Shown: positions 7,188 to 14,189, counted from the stretch's first letter. The stretch: DNA of 17,811 bases from Thermoplasmata archaeon (GCA_030037695.1 JASHQF010000063.1:1-17811), one strand, 5' to 3'. Notes: generated from the letters alone by a model not told the origin. Program-made: numbers and translations.

Positions 7188-8462
7188 GTGAGCCGCGCCG
7201 TGTCGGGCCTCTTCGAGCTCCTCACCGAGCACGGGGTCTCGGAGAAAGGGGCGCGCCTCTATCTCGCCGCCTGCCGGGGGGGCCCCGAGACCGCGAGCGA
7301 GCTCGCCCGTCGTGCCGCGGTCCACCGGGTCGAAGCGTATCGTGTCCTGAAGCAGCTCGCGGCGGACGGCCTCCTTTCGATCACAGGGACGAGCCCCCAA
7401 CGGTTCGTCGCGACCCCTCCGAGCGAACTCGTGGACAGCTGGATCCACCGGGCGAACGCGCGCGTCCACCACCTGGAGAGCAACCGCGCCCGCATCCTCG
7501 CCGACTGGGAAGAAGCACGCTCCGAGGTCGACGGTCACGATCCGCGGAAGTTCGCCGTCCTCGACGGTCGAGCGACGATCCGACGGTTCCTCGGCCGCCG
7601 CCTCGGGGCGGCCGAGCGGGAGATCCTGCTTACCGGGGCCGGCTCGTGGCTCGCGGGGCTCACCGACGCGGGGATCGACCGGACGGTCCGCGACGCGGCC
7701 GGCCGCGGGGTGAAGGTGCGGGTCGTGACCGACGTCACGCCTCCGGACCTCCCCGTCGCGAAGCACTTCGCGGGATTCTCCGAGCTCCGCCACGCGACGA
7801 CCCCGATCTCGAGCCGGGCGGCGATCGTCGATCGGTCCGGCGTGCTGCTGTACGTCTCCGGGGAGGACGGCCTCGGTCGGAGCGTCGAGGCGCAGGTCGC
7901 CCTCTGGTCGATCGACCCTGCGTTCGTCCAGCTCGCCCGGGACTACCACAAACGGTTGTGGGGCCCCGCGACGCGCTCCGAGGAGCGGTTCGTCGAGCTC
8001 GAACACCCGCCGTCCGCCGTCCTCCCCGTGGTGGCGGGCCGGGATTCGGTGCCGTTCCAGCGGCTCAAGGAAGTGACGCGGCTCGGCATGCGCGCCGCCG
8101 GGGTCCGGGAGCTGCATCTTCGGTTGCCGGAACTGATCGAGGCGATCGCCCGGCAACTGGGTCGGGAGGTCGCCGACGAGGTCGAAGGTCGGACCCCCGA
8201 GGAGGTCGCCCGTTCGCTCGCCCAGTACTACGCGACCCACACGATGGGCCGCATGGAGGTCGTCCGCGGCAAGCCCCTCACCCTCCGCGTCACCGGCTGC
8301 TTCGCCTGCACTGAGGACTCCCCCGAGATCGGGAGGGTGCTCTGCCCGAGGCTCCTCCGGTCGGTCCTGGAGGCGCGCCTCGGCGACCACTGGGAGGTCT
8401 CCAAGCCCGACCCCACGAAGCACGCCGCCCGAGGCTGCCTGTTCGTCGCCACCGCAGGATGA
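7188..8462 (+). CDS. TrmB-family-like transcriptional regulator with PLD-like and C-terminal cysteine domain
   Basis: Probable DNA-binding regulator of 424 residues. Residues ~5-80 form a winged helix-turn-helix of TrmB type (LFELLTEHGVSEKGARLYLA...ETASELARRAAVHRVEAYRVLKQLAADGLL), followed by a helical linker (84-112) likely to dimerise as a coiled coil. Residues ~120-265 resemble the phospholipase-D-like fold found in TrmB-related proteins (EREILLTGAGSWL, VKVRVVTDV, AAIVDRSGVLLYVSG, FVQLARDYHKRLW), with no HKD catalytic motif. The last ~150 residues hold C371-x2-C374, C386 and C417 and end GCLFVA; their layout recalls V4R-type small-molecule-binding domains, but that is a tentative resemblance. 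GTG 7188 is the first start after the box at 7161. The regulated genes are unknown; no operator was identified. Confidence 0.8.
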   Translation: MSRAVSGLFELLTEHGVSEKGARLYLAACRGGPETASELARRAAVHRVEAYRVLKQLAADGLLSITGTSPQRFVATPPSELVDSWIHRANARVHHLESNRARILADWEEARSEVDGHDPRKFAVLDGRATIRRFLGRRLGAAEREILLTGAGSWLAGLTDAGIDRTVRDAAGRGVKVRVVTDVTPPDLPVAKHFAGFSELRHATTPISSRAAIVDRSGVLLYVSGEDGLGRSVEAQVALWSIDPAFVQLARDYHKRLWGPATRSEERFVELEHPPSAVLPVVAGRDSVPFQRLKEVTRLGMRAAGVRELHLRLPELIEAIARQLGREVADEVEGRTPEEVARSLAQYYATHTMGRMEVVRGKPLTLRVTGCFACTEDSPEIGRVLCPRLLRSVLEARLGDHWEVSKPDPTKHAARGCLFVATAG

Positions 8463-8463
8463 G

Positions 8464-8482
8464 GGCCGGTCAAGGTCCGGCC
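8464..8482. repeat. Short hairpin just after the TrmB-like stop codon
   Basis: GGCCGG (8464-8469), 7-nt loop, CCGGCC (8477-8482), one base after the stop codon. It could fold in RNA as a 3' end structure, but there is no poly-T tract, so classical archaeal termination is not supported. The right arm shares two bases with the next inverted repeat. Confidence 0.4.
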
Positions 8483-8522
8483 AAGATCGTCTGACTTCCC
8501 GTGGTAGGGTTCGCGATCTTGG
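8481..8522. repeat. Perfect 9-bp inverted repeat, 24-nt spacer
   Basis: CCAAGATCG at 8481-8489 and its exact complement CGATCTTGG at 8514-8522. It lies in the 183-nt gap between the TrmB-like gene and the secreted peptidase gene, about 80 nt upstream of the peptidase TATA-like box. It may be an operator, a transcript 3' structure, or a boundary remnant of an insertion; none of these is proven. Confidence 0.5.
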
Positions 8523-8598
8523 AACTGTGAGGACCGCCACGAGGGCGACCGGCGATGACCATCCCACTCCATTCGCCTACTCCAGGGGCGCCGGTACC

Positions 8599-8605
8599 GA
8601 TATAC
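8599..8605 (+). promoter_or_regulatory. Putative TATA box for the secreted peptidase gene
   Basis: GATATAC, the most AT-rich element in the gap before 8646, starting 47 nt before the ATG. The expected transcription start near 8628 would leave a leader of about 18 nt, longer than at the neighbouring genes. The leader has GCGAGGG, a weak purine-rich stretch that could serve ribosome binding. Confidence 0.45.
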
Positions 8606-8645
8606 GGGTCCGAAGCTGAGGTTCTAAACGCGGCGCGAGGGTCCC

Positions 8646-10412
8646 ATGAAGAGAGGCGCCTGGCCCCACTGCCTCGGGATTGGAGTCGCGATCGTCGCGG
8701 TGACCTTCACCTCGGTGAGCGCCGTCTCGGTGCCAGCCAATAATTCCTCAGCGCCAGGGCCAACCTTTGCGTCGGGCCTCAGCACCGGCATATACCTCAC
8801 CCTGGCTTGCCTTCACAGTTCGGTGACTCTGAACGGGACTCCAGTCTGCGACGACCAGAGCGCCGTTCAGGTTGGGTTTGGCCCCTCGACCGGGTCCGCA
8901 GTTTGGGCATCCCTCGAGGCGACTCCAGACCCAGGGTATGTCTTCTCGGAATGGGACGGACTTACCATAGGGTGCTTTGGTACTTCCATCACTTCGGGAT
9001 GTCCGAACTATAACGCGAGCAACCCTGCAGATCTTGCTGCATCCTGTCCTTCGGGTGACCGATGCACGGGTTCCTTGGTGGCGGATTATCGACCAGGGAT
9101 CTATCTCTCAGTGTTCTGCCCCGACTCGGGAGTGACGCTGAACTCGACGTTTGCCTGCCAGAATCAGGACGGGTCTCAGATATACTTCGCCCCAGCCAAT
9201 GGATCCACATATTGGGGTTCACTGCAGGCGACGCCGGACTCAGGTTACCTCTTCTCGGAATGGACAGGACTGAGCGGAGCCTGTTTCGGAACGAATGTCA
9301 CGCGGGGCTGTGCGACTTCGGCAACATCGAATCCGGTGGACATCGCAGCCACTTGTCCCTCCGGTCAGTTCTGCGCAATCGACGTCTTTGTGGGGACACA
9401 GCAGACGGGAATCTACGTCAACTTCTATTGCCCGACTGGCGAAATCACATTCAATGGGACGTCCGAATGTGACGACCAGTCGGGGATCCAAGTACGCGTT
9501 GCCTCGGCCAATGGGGGCACATTTTGGACCAACGCGCAGGCCATGCCCGACTCGGGTCACCAGTTCGGCCAGTGGTTCCTTGGGGGCATGTGCCTCGGTA
9601 AGGTGCCGGAGTCGGGGTGCGTAACCTGGTCCGGTACCAACCCCCAGGTCATCTCTGCGACCTGCCCGAGCGGGAACCAGTGTCTGGATACAGTAGATCT
9701 CGCGACCGATTTCGTGCCTCACGATGTCTCTGGCTTGAACTGGGCAGGGTTTGCTGTCGCCCCCCAAGCTGGGACAATCACGGAGGTGCTTGGTTCCTGG
9801 ATTCAACCGACTATCACATGCGGGAACAATGGTCCCGAGCCGCCCGACGTCGTGCTGTGGGCGGGTATCGACGGGCTCTCCAGCGGCATGATCACTCCGG
9901 AGCAAGGAGGCACGGCTGGATGGTGCATTGATGGGTCGCCCTCCTATGTGGCATGGTACGAGTATCCGTCGACTGGGGGGCTACAGAACCTGAGCACGTC
10001 CACGTACCCTGTGACACCGGGTGATCGGTACGAGGCGTTCATCACTTACGACCCCTCAACGATTCAATTCGGGATCACCCTCTACGGGATCGACTCCGGC
10101 TGGAGCTTCTACTCTGGGCCGTTCGTCCAACTTCTCGCCCAAGACGCTTCGGCAGAATGTATCGTCGAACGGGCGAACGTTTCGGGCCACCTCGCGGATC
10201 TGGCGAAATTCTCAACGGCTGAGCTTGGGATGGACTATACTGGGGAGGGCAGTTGCTACGTGGGGACCTCAAGTTCGGACGGACTCCAAGGCATCGGCGA
10301 CTACCCATCGATAGAGCGCATCAATATGGTCGATGGCGGCGACCAGACGCTTGCTGCGACGTCCGGGCTTGCGTGGGGCAGCTTCACGGTCAAGTGGGAT
10401 GCCTACAGTTAG
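8646..10412 (+). CDS. Secreted G1-type (glutamic) peptidase with three six-cysteine modules
   Basis: Predicted exported protein of 588 residues. A Sec-type signal peptide is visible (MKR start, hydrophobic stretch 10-20, likely cleavage after VSA at 26). Residues 48-355 are three tandem modules, each with the GYxFSEW and later NP...CPSG pattern of bacterial divergent InlB-B-like repeats plus six cysteines at fixed spacing. Residues ~363-588 resemble the eqolisin/G1 fold: NWAGFAV start, SWIQP, VLWAGIDG, Q420 in PEQGG, YVAWYEY, PGD, and AECIVER with E508 (E504 is the alternative). In characterised G1 enzymes a Gln-Glu pair cleaves proteins at acid pH. At least nine N-glycosylation sequons fit an extracellular location; no C-terminal anchor is seen. 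GC and codon use are clearly lower in GC than the neighbours, suggesting transfer or a distinct expression regime. Activity is inferred, not shown. Confidence 0.75.
   Translation: MKRGAWPHCLGIGVAIVAVTFTSVSAVSVPANNSSAPGPTFASGLSTGIYLTLACLHSSVTLNGTPVCDDQSAVQVGFGPSTGSAVWASLEATPDPGYVFSEWDGLTIGCFGTSITSGCPNYNASNPADLAASCPSGDRCTGSLVADYRPGIYLSVFCPDSGVTLNSTFACQNQDGSQIYFAPANGSTYWGSLQATPDSGYLFSEWTGLSGACFGTNVTRGCATSATSNPVDIAATCPSGQFCAIDVFVGTQQTGIYVNFYCPTGEITFNGTSECDDQSGIQVRVASANGGTFWTNAQAMPDSGHQFGQWFLGGMCLGKVPESGCVTWSGTNPQVISATCPSGNQCLDTVDLATDFVPHDVSGLNWAGFAVAPQAGTITEVLGSWIQPTITCGNNGPEPPDVVLWAGIDGLSSGMITPEQGGTAGWCIDGSPSYVAWYEYPSTGGLQNLSTSTYPVTPGDRYEAFITYDPSTIQFGITLYGIDSGWSFYSGPFVQLLAQDASAECIVERANVSGHLADLAKFSTAELGMDYTGEGSCYVGTSSSDGLQGIGDYPSIERINMVDGGDQTLAATSGLAWGSFTVKWDAYS
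8787..9086 (+). repeat. Six-cysteine module 1 of the secreted peptidase
   Basis: Residues 48-147. Cysteines at 55, 68, 110, 119, 134 and 140, with the PGYVFSEWDG core at about 96-105. Spacing is C-x12-C-x41-C-x8-C-x14-C-x5-C, consistent with up to three disulfides within the module. Confidence 0.85.
9096..9392 (+). repeat. Six-cysteine module 2 of the secreted peptidase
   Basis: Residues 151-249. Cysteines at 158, 171, 213, 222, 237 and 243, exactly 103 residues after those of module 1, with identical internal spacing. The core is SGYLFSEWTG. Confidence 0.85.
9408..9710 (+). repeat. Six-cysteine module 3 of the secreted peptidase
   Basis: Residues 255-355. Cysteines at 262, 275, 316, 325, 340 and 346; spacing matches the other modules except for one residue fewer between the second and third cysteines. 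The core has drifted most (SGHQFGQWF), and the module runs directly into the peptidase-like domain. Confidence 0.83.
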
Positions 10413-10494
10413 ATCGAGCAGGGCAATTCCCGCCGTCGAGAGCCGCATCGCCGTGTCCGCTTGCATGTCCAGTTTCCCCCACCGGCTCGGCGGG

Positions 10495-10533
10495 ACAAGT
10501 AGTAATCCCGGTCCGGATTGGGGGATGACTTGT
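10495..10533. repeat. Nested inverted repeat upstream of tfb
   Basis: Outer arms ACAAGT (10495-10500) and ACTTGT (10528-10533) enclose inner arms AATCC (10504-10508) and GGATT (10515-10519) with a 6-nt loop; unpaired stretches of 3 and 8 nt separate the two stems. It sits ~80 nt after the peptidase stop and ~40 nt before the tfb TATA box, so it could act at the 3' end of one gene or upstream of the other. Chance occurrence is possible. Confidence 0.35.
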
Positions 10534-10573
10534 AGCGATTGTTGATACAAACGAGACAACGCACGGCCCAAGG

Positions 10574-10581
10574 TATAAATA
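10574..10581 (+). promoter_or_regulatory. TATA box of tfb
   Basis: TATAAATA, the closest match to a consensus archaeal TATA box in the window, preceded by purine-rich AAGG where a BRE would lie. Transcription should start near 10602, giving a leader of about 8 nt before the ATG at 10611. Its strength relative to the weak CTTA-type boxes elsewhere fits a highly expressed general factor. Confidence 0.8.
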
Positions 10582-10584
10582 GCC

Positions 10585-10600
10585 CCCCCGATTACGGGGG
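10585..10600. promoter_or_regulatory. Palindrome between the tfb TATA box and start codon
   Basis: CCCCCG, 4-nt centre ATTA, CGGGGG: a perfect 6-bp inverted repeat that fills the space from the TATA box to the predicted transcription start. A protein bound here would block polymerase loading, so an operator is plausible. As RNA it would be mostly upstream of the transcript, making a hairpin role less likely. Confidence 0.5.
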
Positions 10601-10610
10601 CGTAGAAGCT

Positions 10611-11690
10611 ATGAAGCCCACCTCGGCGTCCTCGGCAGCTCGAGCCTCCGCCGCGAAGCCTGCCTCTCGGCCCGCCCCGGCCCCGGTCGCGGAGCCGTCG
10701 GGTCCGACGGAGGACGCGTGCCCGAACTGCGGCTCCTCCCACCTCATCCGGGACGAGATCCGCGGGGAGATCGTCTGCGCGGACTGCGGGCTCGTGGTCG
10801 ACCAGAGCGCCCTCGTGAGCGACCGCGGCCAGCGCGGCTCCAAGGACGACACGGGCCGCGAGGCGCGGGGCTGGGGGCCCGTGATCTCGCCCCTGATGCC
10901 GGACAAGGGCCTCTTCAGCGAGATCGGGGTGCCGACCCGGGACTTCCAGGGGAACTCGCTCTCCCGCAACACCTCCCTCAAGTTCTACCACCTCCGCAAG
11001 CTCAACCATCGGCTGCGCGCCGCGCGGACGCACCAGCGGAACCTGGTCGTCGCGCTCGGGGAGCTGAACCGGCTCGCCGGGGTCCTCGGCCTCTCGCGGG
11101 AGGTCAAGGAGTCGGCGACGTACATCTACCGTCGGGCGCTGGAACACAAGGCGACGCGCGGCAAGAAGATCGTGGCGCTCGTCGCCGCGAGCGTCTACGC
11201 GGCGTGCCGCCAGTGCCACGTCCCCCGGACGATGAAGGAGATCATCGCCCACTCCAAGGCGACGAAGATCGAGGTCGGTCGGGCGTACACTCTCCTCGCG
11301 CGCGAGCTCAAGCTCGGGCTGAAGCCGGTCGAGCCGAGGGACTACCTCGTGCGGTTCACCCAGGACCTCAACCTTTCCAAGGAGGTCCGCCAGAAGGTGC
11401 TCCAGCTCCTCGAGCAGGTCGAGCAGGTCTACTCGACGAGCGGGGTCCTGCCGAACGGGATCCTCGCGACGATCATCTACATCGCGTCGAACCTGATGGG
11501 CGAGCCGCGGAGCCAGGACCGGATTGCGGCGGTCGCGAACGTCACGCCGGTGACGATCCGGAACCACTACAAGGAGCTCTTGGACCTCCTCGGCCTGCCG
11601 AAGAACCTCACCAACCCCCAGGCGCGCGGCACCGTGCCTCCTGAGGGCGAGGAGACGGTCACGGCGGACGTCGCCGCGGCCGGCCACTGA
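10611..11690 (+). CDS. tfb: Transcription initiation factor B (TFB/TFIIB homologue)
   Basis: General transcription factor that binds the TBP-TATA-BRE complex and recruits RNA polymerase. The 359-residue product has an N-terminal Ala/Pro-rich extension (1-35), a zinc ribbon with C37, C40, C56 and C59 (CPNCGSS, CADCGLV), a B-reader/linker region (~75-125, RNTSLKFYHLRKLNHRLR) and two cyclin repeats (~130-325; the second holds SGVLPNGILATIIYIAS and TPVTIRNHYKELLD). It is longer than the ~300-320 residues usual for TFB because of both low-complexity tails; the last ~25 residues are acidic and Ala-rich. ATG 10611 is chosen because it lies just after the predicted transcription start; an upstream in-frame start at 10539 would precede the promoter. 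The gene looks monocistronic: the next gene is 109 nt away. Confidence 0.96.
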   Translation: MKPTSASSAARASAAKPASRPAPAPVAEPSGPTEDACPNCGSSHLIRDEIRGEIVCADCGLVVDQSALVSDRGQRGSKDDTGREARGWGPVISPLMPDKGLFSEIGVPTRDFQGNSLSRNTSLKFYHLRKLNHRLRAARTHQRNLVVALGELNRLAGVLGLSREVKESATYIYRRALEHKATRGKKIVALVAASVYAACRQCHVPRTMKEIIAHSKATKIEVGRAYTLLARELKLGLKPVEPRDYLVRFTQDLNLSKEVRQKVLQLLEQVEQVYSTSGVLPNGILATIIYIASNLMGEPRSQDRIAAVANVTPVTIRNHYKELLDLLGLPKNLTNPQARGTVPPEGEETVTADVAAAGH

Positions 11691-11799
11691 GCCTCAGATC
11701 CCCGAGCGAGGGGCCGCCGGGCCCGCGGCCGTCGGCCCGCGAACCGTTTCCCCCGCCGTTCCCCGGAAACGCCAAGAGTCCCCGGCGCGGTCGTCGCGC

Positions 11800-12993
11800 G
11801 TGGCGGGACCGCTCAGCTACTCGTCGTACCGGACGTACCAGGAGTGCCCGCTCCGCTGGAAGTTCCTCTACGTCGATCGTCGCCCGGAGGCGCCGAAAGG
11901 GTACTTCACGTTCGGCCGCGTGATCCACGCCGTCCTCGAAGAGCTCGTCCGGCCCCTCGTCGAGCCCGCCGCCCGGCGGTACGGCGGGCAGGGCCAGACG
12001 ACCCTCGACGCCTGGAAGGGGGGCCCCCCGGCGGGACCGCGCGCCCCGCCGTCCCTCGAGGAGATGCTCGCCGCCTACGACCGGAACTGGAGCTCGGAAG
12101 GGTACGGCTCGCCCGACGAGGAGGCCCGGTACCGCACCCTCGGCCGCGAGCTCCTGGTCCGGTTCCACGAGCACCTGGTGCGGGTCCCCCCGCATCCGGT
12201 CGCCGTCGAAGAGCACCTCGAGGCGGAGTGGGAGGGGATCCCGATCCACGGGTACATCGACCGGATCGATCGGGTCGACTCCGGAGGGCTCGAGATCGTC
12301 GACTACAAGACGTCGCGCGAGCTCGCCCCGGACGAGGCGCGCAGCTCCGACCAGCTGGCGCTCTACCAGGTGTTGGTCGAGCGCAACTACCACGAGCCGG
12401 TCCACGGCCTCACCCTCCTCCACCTACGCTCGCTGCGCCCGGTGCGGGCGCTCCCCCGGTCCCCGCCCGCCCTCGAGCCGCTGCACGCCCGGCTCGGCGA
12501 AGTGGCGGACGGGATCCGGGAGCAGGCGTACGAGCCGACCCCGGGGCGCCACTGCGCGCGGTGCGAGTTCCAATCGATCTGCCCCGAGTTCCGCACCGTC
12601 GCCGGCCCGGACGGCGAACGGCTCGCCGCGCTCGTCGACCGGTTCCAGCGGTTGCGGGAGGAGGAGGGGCGGCTCGAGGGCGAGCTCGCCGAGACCGCGG
12701 CCTCGCTCCACCGGGCCGCGGAGGAGCTCGGGGTCCACCGGGTCCCCGGCTCACGCACCGTCGCGGTGCGACGCCGCGAGATCGCCTGGCAGTACACCCT
12801 CGACGCCGTGCGTCCCCTGCTCGAGAGCTCCGGCGCGGCGGCCCGCCTGGCGGGCGAGGGTCCCGAGGAGGTCCGCAAGTTCCTGCGCGACCCGAAGGTG
12901 CCCGCCGCCGTGCGTCGTAAGGTCGCCGAGACCGGCTCGCGACGCGTGCGGTGGTACTGGGAGCTCGCCCCCCCCGAGAACGGCGGATCCTAG
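11800..12993 (+). CDS. RecB/Cas4-like PD-(D/E)XK nuclease with Fe-S cysteines
   Basis: Predicted DNA nuclease of 397 residues. It has the AddB/Cas4-type layout: SYSSYRTYQECPLRWKF at the N terminus with C16, then GRVIHAVLEEL (H43), the catalytic core GYIDRID (D154) and IVDYKT (D168, K170), then DQLALYQ (185-190), and a closing cluster C252-x2-C255-x5-C261. The four cysteines can hold a [4Fe-4S] cluster that pins the ends of the nuclease fold. After the cluster there is a Glu/Arg-rich coiled coil (~274-312) and a ~85-residue basic tail of unknown role; no helicase domain is present. No cas genes or repeats are nearby, so repair or replication-linked end processing is more likely than CRISPR adaptation. 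The start is GTG 11800, with only a weak AT-rich element (CCAAGAG) upstream. Confidence 0.85.
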   Translation: MAGPLSYSSYRTYQECPLRWKFLYVDRRPEAPKGYFTFGRVIHAVLEELVRPLVEPAARRYGGQGQTTLDAWKGGPPAGPRAPPSLEEMLAAYDRNWSSEGYGSPDEEARYRTLGRELLVRFHEHLVRVPPHPVAVEEHLEAEWEGIPIHGYIDRIDRVDSGGLEIVDYKTSRELAPDEARSSDQLALYQVLVERNYHEPVHGLTLLHLRSLRPVRALPRSPPALEPLHARLGEVADGIREQAYEPTPGRHCARCEFQSICPEFRTVAGPDGERLAALVDRFQRLREEEGRLEGELAETAASLHRAAEELGVHRVPGSRTVAVRRREIAWQYTLDAVRPLLESSGAAARLAGEGPEEVRKFLRDPKVPAAVRRKVAETGSRRVRWYWELAPPENGGS

Positions 12994-13011
12994 CGGCGCG
13001 GGCCCCAAACG

Positions 13012-13017
13012 CTAAAC
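13012..13017 (+). promoter_or_regulatory. Putative TATA-type box for purP
   Basis: CTAAAC within GCGCGGGCCCCAAACGCTAA context, starting 28 nt before ATG 13040. The spacing places transcription start at the ATG, favouring it over GTG 13028. Weak match, inferred by position. Confidence 0.4.
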
Positions 13018-13039
13018 CCCTGCCCGAGTGCTCCGCGTA

Positions 13040-14107
13040 ATGGGGGTTCGGCTCGCCTCGGGGGACCGCCTCGCCTCCCTCGAAGGGCGGAGCCCGACCA
13101 TCGCCACCCTCTGCTCCCACTCGTCGCTGCAGATCTTCCACGGGGCCCGCGCCGAAGGACTGGCCACCCTCGGCCTGTGCGTCGGGCGACCCCCGAAGTT
13201 CTACGACGCGTTCCCGCTCGCGCGCCCCGATCGGTTCGTCTCGGTGCCGCGGGTCAAGGACCTCGCGGGCGTCGAGCCCCAGCTGAAGGAGCAGGCGGCG
13301 ATCGTCGTGCCCCACGGGTCGTTCGTCGAATACCTCGGGGCCGAGCTGTTCGGGAAGCTCGACGTCCCCGTGTTCGGCAACCGCGCCGTGCTCGGCTGGG
13401 AGTACGACCGCGAGAAGGAGCGCGAGTGGCTCGAGTCGGCCGGCGTCGCGATGCCCCGCCGCTACGCGGACGCCTCGGAGGTCGATGGGCCGGTGATCGT
13501 GAAGTATTTCGGGGCCAAGGGCGGCAAGGGGTTCTTCCTCGCGAAGAACCGCCGGGCGCTGGAGGGGTTCCGGCCCGAGGGCCCCCACGTGATCCAGGAG
13601 TACATCCTGGGCACGCGCTACTACATGCATTTCTTCTACTCGCCGCTCTCCGACCGAGGGTACCGCGTCGGCCACGGCTCCCTGGAACTGCTCGGGATGG
13701 ACCGCCGCGACGAGGCGAACATCGACGAGCTGTACAAGCTCGGGGCGCAGGAGGAGCTCCTCAAAGCCGGGCTCCGGCCGACGTTCGTCGTCACCGGCAA
13801 CGTACCGGTCGTCCTGCGCGAGTCGCTGCTCGAACGGGCGTTCGAGACCGCCGCCCGGATCGTCGAGCGGTCGATCGAGCTGTTCGGGGGGATGGTGGGG
13901 CCGTTCTGCGTCGAGGGGATCATGACCGAGGAGCTGCAGTTCAAGGTCTTCGAGATCTCGACCCGGATCGTCGCAGGGACGAACCTGTTCATCTCGGGCA
14001 GCCCGTACTCCGATCTCGTCGCCCCCGACCTCTCCACCGGGCGCCGGATCGCGAAGGAGATCCTCCTCGCCCGGAGCGAGGGTCGGCTCGCCGAGATCCT
14101 GAGCTGA
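13040..14107 (+). CDS. purP: FAICAR synthetase (formate-dependent AICAR ligase)
   Basis: Archaea-specific ATP-grasp enzyme that formylates AICAR to FAICAR with formate and ATP, replacing the folate-dependent transformylase half of PurH in purine synthesis. The 355-residue product matches the Methanocaldococcus PurP from end to end: TIATLCSHSSLQI (20-32), VPHGSFVEYLG, FGNRAVLGWEYDRE, VIVKYFGAKGGKGFF (nucleotide-binding loop), YYMHFFYSPL, LLGMDRRDEANID, TGNVPVVLRESLL, GMVGPFCVEG and the C-terminal STRIVAGTNLFISGSPYS. ATG 13040 is preferred to GTG 13028 because the box at 13012 puts transcription start at 13040. No other purine gene lies in the window. Paralogues of PurP with unknown function exist, but this copy keeps the standard motifs. 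Confidence 0.93.
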   Translation: MGVRLASGDRLASLEGRSPTIATLCSHSSLQIFHGARAEGLATLGLCVGRPPKFYDAFPLARPDRFVSVPRVKDLAGVEPQLKEQAAIVVPHGSFVEYLGAELFGKLDVPVFGNRAVLGWEYDREKEREWLESAGVAMPRRYADASEVDGPVIVKYFGAKGGKGFFLAKNRRALEGFRPEGPHVIQEYILGTRYYMHFFYSPLSDRGYRVGHGSLELLGMDRRDEANIDELYKLGAQEELLKAGLRPTFVVTGNVPVVLRESLLERAFETAARIVERSIELFGGMVGPFCVEGIMTEELQFKVFEISTRIVAGTNLFISGSPYSDLVAPDLSTGRRIAKEILLARSEGRLAEILS

Positions 14108-14155
14108 CGGGCGTCCGGGGAAGGGCGGGGCGGCTCCGCCGTCGGGAGCCAAGGG

Positions 14156-14161
14156 CTTAGA
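14156..14161 (+). promoter_or_regulatory. Putative TATA-type box for the ABC exporter operon
   Basis: CTTAGA, 34 nt before the ATG at 14190; predicted transcription start about 14184, leaving a leader of about 5 nt. It makes the in-frame TTG at 14172 an unlikely start. Confidence 0.45.
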
Positions 14162-14189
14162 GCCGGCCCCGTTGCCCCGCCCCGGTACG

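Noticed and set aside
8464..8482. Intrinsic hairpin terminator
   Set aside because: No poly-T tract follows, and archaeal termination depends on T-runs rather than hairpins.
6396..8567. A 723-codon minus-strand open frame
   Set aside because: Antisense shadow of rpsB and the TrmB-like gene; no recognisable domain.
8555..8743. A 62-codon open frame before the secreted peptidase
   Set aside because: No domain, runs over the promoter and signal-peptide region of the next gene; composition of random sequence.
11800..12993. Cas4 of a CRISPR system
   Set aside because: Protein is about twice Cas4 length with an extra tail, and there is no repeat array or other cas gene in the window.
13028..13039. 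GTG start for PurP
   Set aside because: The AT-rich box at 13012 would be too close; ATG 13040 fits the spacing. Not excluded experimentally.
14172..14189. TTG start for the ABC ATPase
   Set aside because: It lies upstream of the predicted transcription start and adds residues not matching the family.
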